DNA of 6,182 nucleotides from NCBI GenBank assembly GCA_013151655.1, contig JAADHX010000468.1, forward strand, positions 1 to 6,182, written 5' to 3'. The stretch is from Actinomycetota bacterium. Lineage in GTDB: Bacteria; Actinomycetota; Acidimicrobiia; Acidimicrobiales; Poriferisodalaceae. The translations under genes were made by a program, and so were the position numbers. Position 1 is the first letter of the stretch. The number at the start of each line of letters is the position of its first letter. Below the pieces are notes generated by a model. It did not search any database. It saw nothing but the letters and a program-made list of their open reading frames with translations, and had not been told where the DNA came from. Shown here piece after piece: positions 3,918-6,182 of the stretch.

Positions 3918-6182
3918 ATGACAACCATCCATTGCGGCAACTGCGGCGAACAACACCAATCAGTGACCGAAGTTCGGGAGTGTCACCGCGACCGGCCTTC
4001 GGTCGCGGGCGACGACGACAACTTCGGCGCGCCGCCAGACCTACCTACCGCGGACGACTTCTCGCCGCAGGACCACTCGGCTCCGTCGCCACCCAAGCCG
4101 ACTAATCACCGCCTCTCTGCGCCCACCGTCTCTGGCGTAGCCGCTGGTCCAGAAGAACTTGGCCGGTGCATCGTTGTCCGACCGGGCGCCGAAGTCCCCT
4201 CCGCATGGCACGCCGCCGACCGAATCGAGATAGATGGCGCCGCGCCGTCACCCGAAGCCCTGGCACAACTGCACCTTGCGTGGCTCGAGCGGACCCGCGC
4301 GGTTGTCGAACTATGGGGCGACATTCCCGAGCCAGAGGTCGGGCCGAACCTTCCTATCTGGGAGCTGACCCCTGGGCTCGACCTACCCCTCGATCGGCTT
4401 AGCTTCTTACTCACAGCCAACTGCGTCGACGCAAGAGACGGCGACGAACGATGGTGGGCAATCGACCGCGCCATCGAATTGGGAGCCAACGACAGCGGTG
4501 CGGGCGACGTCACCCTTTCCGACGGAACCGAAGTGTGGCTAGACGGCGGACCAATGGGCCCGAACTACGCAGCCGAGCTACCGATTGTGCCAACGGTTCA
4601 CCTCGAACACGGGTCTCTAGCCACCGCGGGCTCAGATGCACCAGTTGCGACCCTGGCACCCGATCAATACGACGCAGTAGCTCACCGAAACGGCGCGGCC
4701 CGAATTGTTGCACCCGCTGGTTCTGGCAAGACACGAGTTCTCACCGAACGAGCTAGGCATTTGCTCCGAGAGCGCAATCACCCAGCATCGGCGCTCACTC
4801 TCGTCGCTTTCAACCGCCGCGCCCAACAGGAAATGAAGGAACGGACCGCCGATCTCACGAACCTCAAGGTCAGCACCCTCAACGCTCTCGGGTTGGCAAT
4901 CGTTACCGGAAGACCACCATTCGTTCGATCCCAAGTGGTGCCTGGCCCAGTCGAAGTCATCGACGAAGGTCGCGTGCGTCGTCTACTTGATGATCTGGTC
5001 AACGTGCGCCGCCGAGCCAACACCGACCCAATCGCAGCCTGGATAGAAGCCCTCACCGCGGTGCGACTTGGCTTGCGAAGCCCCCAAGAAGTCGAGCGAT
5101 CGTTCAGCGGCGATGTTGATGGTCTCGCAGAGTTGGTGCCCGAATACCGGTCGCTGCTGCGCCAGCGCCGACTAGTCGACTTCGACGAGCAGATCCTCTC
5201 GGCCATCGAGGTTCTGCTCAACGATCCGGCAGCTCGGTCCGCCGCCCAACTGGCGTGTCGCACGTTGTTGGTCGACGAGTTCCAGGACCTCACACCGGCC
5301 CACCTTCTGATGATCAGGCTGCTATCTGGCCCGGCGGCTGAGGTGTTCGGCGTCGGCGACGATGACCAAACGATCTACGGCTTCACCGGTGCGTCGCCGC
5401 GTTGGCTCATCGACTTCGAACGGTGGTTTCCCGGCGCCGGCAGCCATCACCTCGATGTCAACTACAGGTGCCCACCCAAGGTCATCGATGCTGCCACCAA
5501 CCTGCTCACGTACAACCGGCAAAGAGTCGAAAAGACCATCAGCGCAGCTCCCGATCGTAAACCCGCCGACGAAGACTTCGAGGTTGTGTCCACCGATACT
5601 CCGTTGTCCGTCATCGTTGCCGAGTGTGCTGGGGCCATCAAGCATCTTCGTCCAGACCAAGCGATAGTTCTGACAAGGGTCAATGCATCGCTCGCTCCGA
5701 TTCAGGTGGCTCTACGATCCGCCGGTCATCCAGTGGTCAAAGCCGTCGATGCTCGATTCCTCGAGCGCTCTGGGGTAAAGGCCGTTCTGGCCTGGCTGCG
5801 GCTGGCTCAGACAAAGCGGTTCGACCCAGCCGACCTTGCTATCGCAGCGCGTCGCCCGTCTCGGGGGCTATCGGCGCGCGTGATCGAGTGGATTGGCGAG
5901 CAGCGCGGCTCTCAAGATCTACGGCGCCTGGCCGAGCGAGTTCGCGAACGAGACTCCGAAAAAATCGAGGAATTTGTCGACGACCTAGACACCTTGCGCT
6001 CAGCCGCTCAACGACGATCAACAACGGCGGAGCTACTCACAATATTGCGAGACGACATCGGACTGGCGCGGGCTTTGGATCGCCTCGACGCCAGCCGCCG
6101 GGCCGTCGACCGCTCAGCCCATGGCGACGACCTCGAAGCACTTCTCGGCCTGGCTGGGCTTCAGCCCGATCCGGAGCGATTC
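3918..6182 (+). CDS. UvrD/PcrA-like SF1A DNA helicase with N-terminal zinc-finger-like motif (3' end cut by window)
   Basis: The frame stays open for 755 codons and runs off the window. It encodes a UvrD/Rep-family ATPase that moves 3'-to-5' on single-stranded DNA. Helicase signatures: Q motif LAPDQ (246-250), motif I/Walker A APAGSGKT (265-272), motif Ia TLVAFNRRAQQEMKER (294-309), motif Ib STLNALG (319-325), DFDEQ (421-425), motif II LLVDEFQDLTP (450-460), motif III GDDDQTIYGFTGA (480-492), motif IV LDVNYR (512-517) and AIVLTR (582-587). Motifs V and VI must lie beyond the right edge. Ahead of the core are a C-x2-C-x3-H-x8-C motif (C6, C9, H13, C22), an acidic/proline-rich linker (about 24-80) and a region of unknown function (about 81-240) containing VVELWGDIPEPE, RLSFLLTANCVDARDGDERW and DGTEVWLDGGP. 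The ATG at 3918 is chosen because it precedes the cysteine motif; the frame is closed by TAG at 3849. It is divergent from the acyltransferase. Role is probably DNA repair or processing, but the exact subfamily is unsure. Confidence 0.93.
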   Translation, partial: MTTIHCGNCGEQHQSVTEVRECHRDRPSVAGDDDNFGAPPDLPTADDFSPQDHSAPSPPKPTNHRLSAPTVSGVAAGPEELGRCIVVRPGAEVPSAWHAADRIEIDGAAPSPEALAQLHLAWLERTRAVVELWGDIPEPEVGPNLPIWELTPGLDLPLDRLSFLLTANCVDARDGDERWWAIDRAIELGANDSGAGDVTLSDGTEVWLDGGPMGPNYAAELPIVPTVHLEHGSLATAGSDAPVATLAPDQYDAVAHRNGAARIVAPAGSGKTRVLTERARHLLRERNHPASALTLVAFNRRAQQEMKERTADLTNLKVSTLNALGLAIVTGRPPFVRSQVVPGPVEVIDEGRVRRLLDDLVNVRRRANTDPIAAWIEALTAVRLGLRSPQEVERSFSGDVDGLAELVPEYRSLLRQRRLVDFDEQILSAIEVLLNDPAARSAAQLACRTLLVDEFQDLTPAHLLMIRLLSGPAAEVFGVGDDDQTIYGFTGASPRWLIDFERWFPGAGSHHLDVNYRCPPKVIDAATNLLTYNRQRVEKTISAAPDRKPADEDFEVVSTDTPLSVIVAECAGAIKHLRPDQAIVLTRVNASLAPIQVALRSAGHPVVKAVDARFLERSGVKAVLAWLRLAQTKRFDPADLAIAARRPSRGLSARVIEWIGEQRGSQDLRRLAERVRERDSEKIEEFVDDLDTLRSAAQRRSTTAELLTILRDDIGLARALDRLDASRRAVDRSAHGDDLEALLGLAGLQPDPERF
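3986..4008 (+). repeat. Strong 9-bp GC-rich inverted repeat inside the helicase 5' coding region
   Basis: CCGCGACCG (3986-3994) and CGGTCGCGG (4000-4008) are exact reverse complements around the 5-nt loop GCCTT. In the mRNA this is a stable hairpin about 70 nt after the start codon, covering codons 23 to 31 just after the cysteine motif and at the start of the linker. It has no T-run and is not an intrinsic terminator. It may slow translation, serve as a protein site on DNA, or be a by-product of GC-rich codons. Confidence 0.5.

Noticed and set aside
5322..5683. Opposite-strand and frame-shifted ORFs of 70-110 codons in the helicase
   Set aside because: They lie across helicase motifs III and IV, are typical shadow frames of GC-rich coding DNA, and show no start signals or domain content.
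1..6182. CRISPR array, insertion sequence, prophage or defence island
   Set aside because: There are no regularly spaced repeats, transposase motifs, terminal inverted repeats with target duplications, or phage genes. The UvrD-like helicase alone, with no nuclease or accessory gene beside it in the window, is not enough to call a defence system.

Overview
The window looks like moderately GC-rich actinobacterial chromosome. Acidimicrobiia or a related lineage is my guess, from codon use, the apparent leaderless starts and the style of the helicase N-terminus; no rRNA or other taxonomic marker is present, so this placement is weak. There are four protein-coding genes, one of them cut by the right edge. 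I see no tRNA, rRNA, CRISPR array or insertion sequence.

Bases 1-324 hold no convincing gene. They form an unusual leader: a nested inverted repeat (21-84), an abutting 16-bp palindrome (85-100), then about 130 nt that are very rich in A and C and poor in G (101-230), then a small hairpin and a good Shine-Dalgarno sequence. Next comes a complete gene (325-2616, +) for the large, molybdopterin-binding subunit of a xanthine dehydrogenase/aerobic CO dehydrogenase-type hydroxylase. It carries the AYRGAGR loop of 'form II' CoxL-like proteins, not the cysteine-containing loop of true CO dehydrogenase. The usual FAD (CoxM) and [2Fe-2S] (CoxS) partner genes are not in the window. Seventy bases downstream on the same strand is a short-chain flavodoxin-domain protein (2687-3127), which appears to have its own leaderless promoter.

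The flavodoxin gene runs tail-to-tail, with only 6 bp between stop codons, into a PlsC-type 1-acyl-glycerol-3-phosphate acyltransferase on the minus strand (3134-3814, GTG start). A 103-bp divergent intergenic region (3815-3917) with a near-perfect 16-bp palindrome and repeated TTCAC words separates it from a long + strand ORF that starts at 3918 and stays open to the window end. This is a UvrD/PcrA-like superfamily 1A helicase with a C-x2-C-x3-H-x8-C zinc-finger-like motif at its extreme N-terminus and roughly 240 extra residues before the Q motif. Helicase motifs V and VI lie beyond the window.

Functionally, the first two genes may be a redox pair (molybdenum hydroxylase plus flavodoxin), but that is inference from adjacency. 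The acyltransferase (phospholipid synthesis) and the helicase (DNA repair or processing) look like unrelated genes that share a divergent control region. The least ordinary parts are the upstream control region of the hydroxylase and the N-terminal extension of the helicase.
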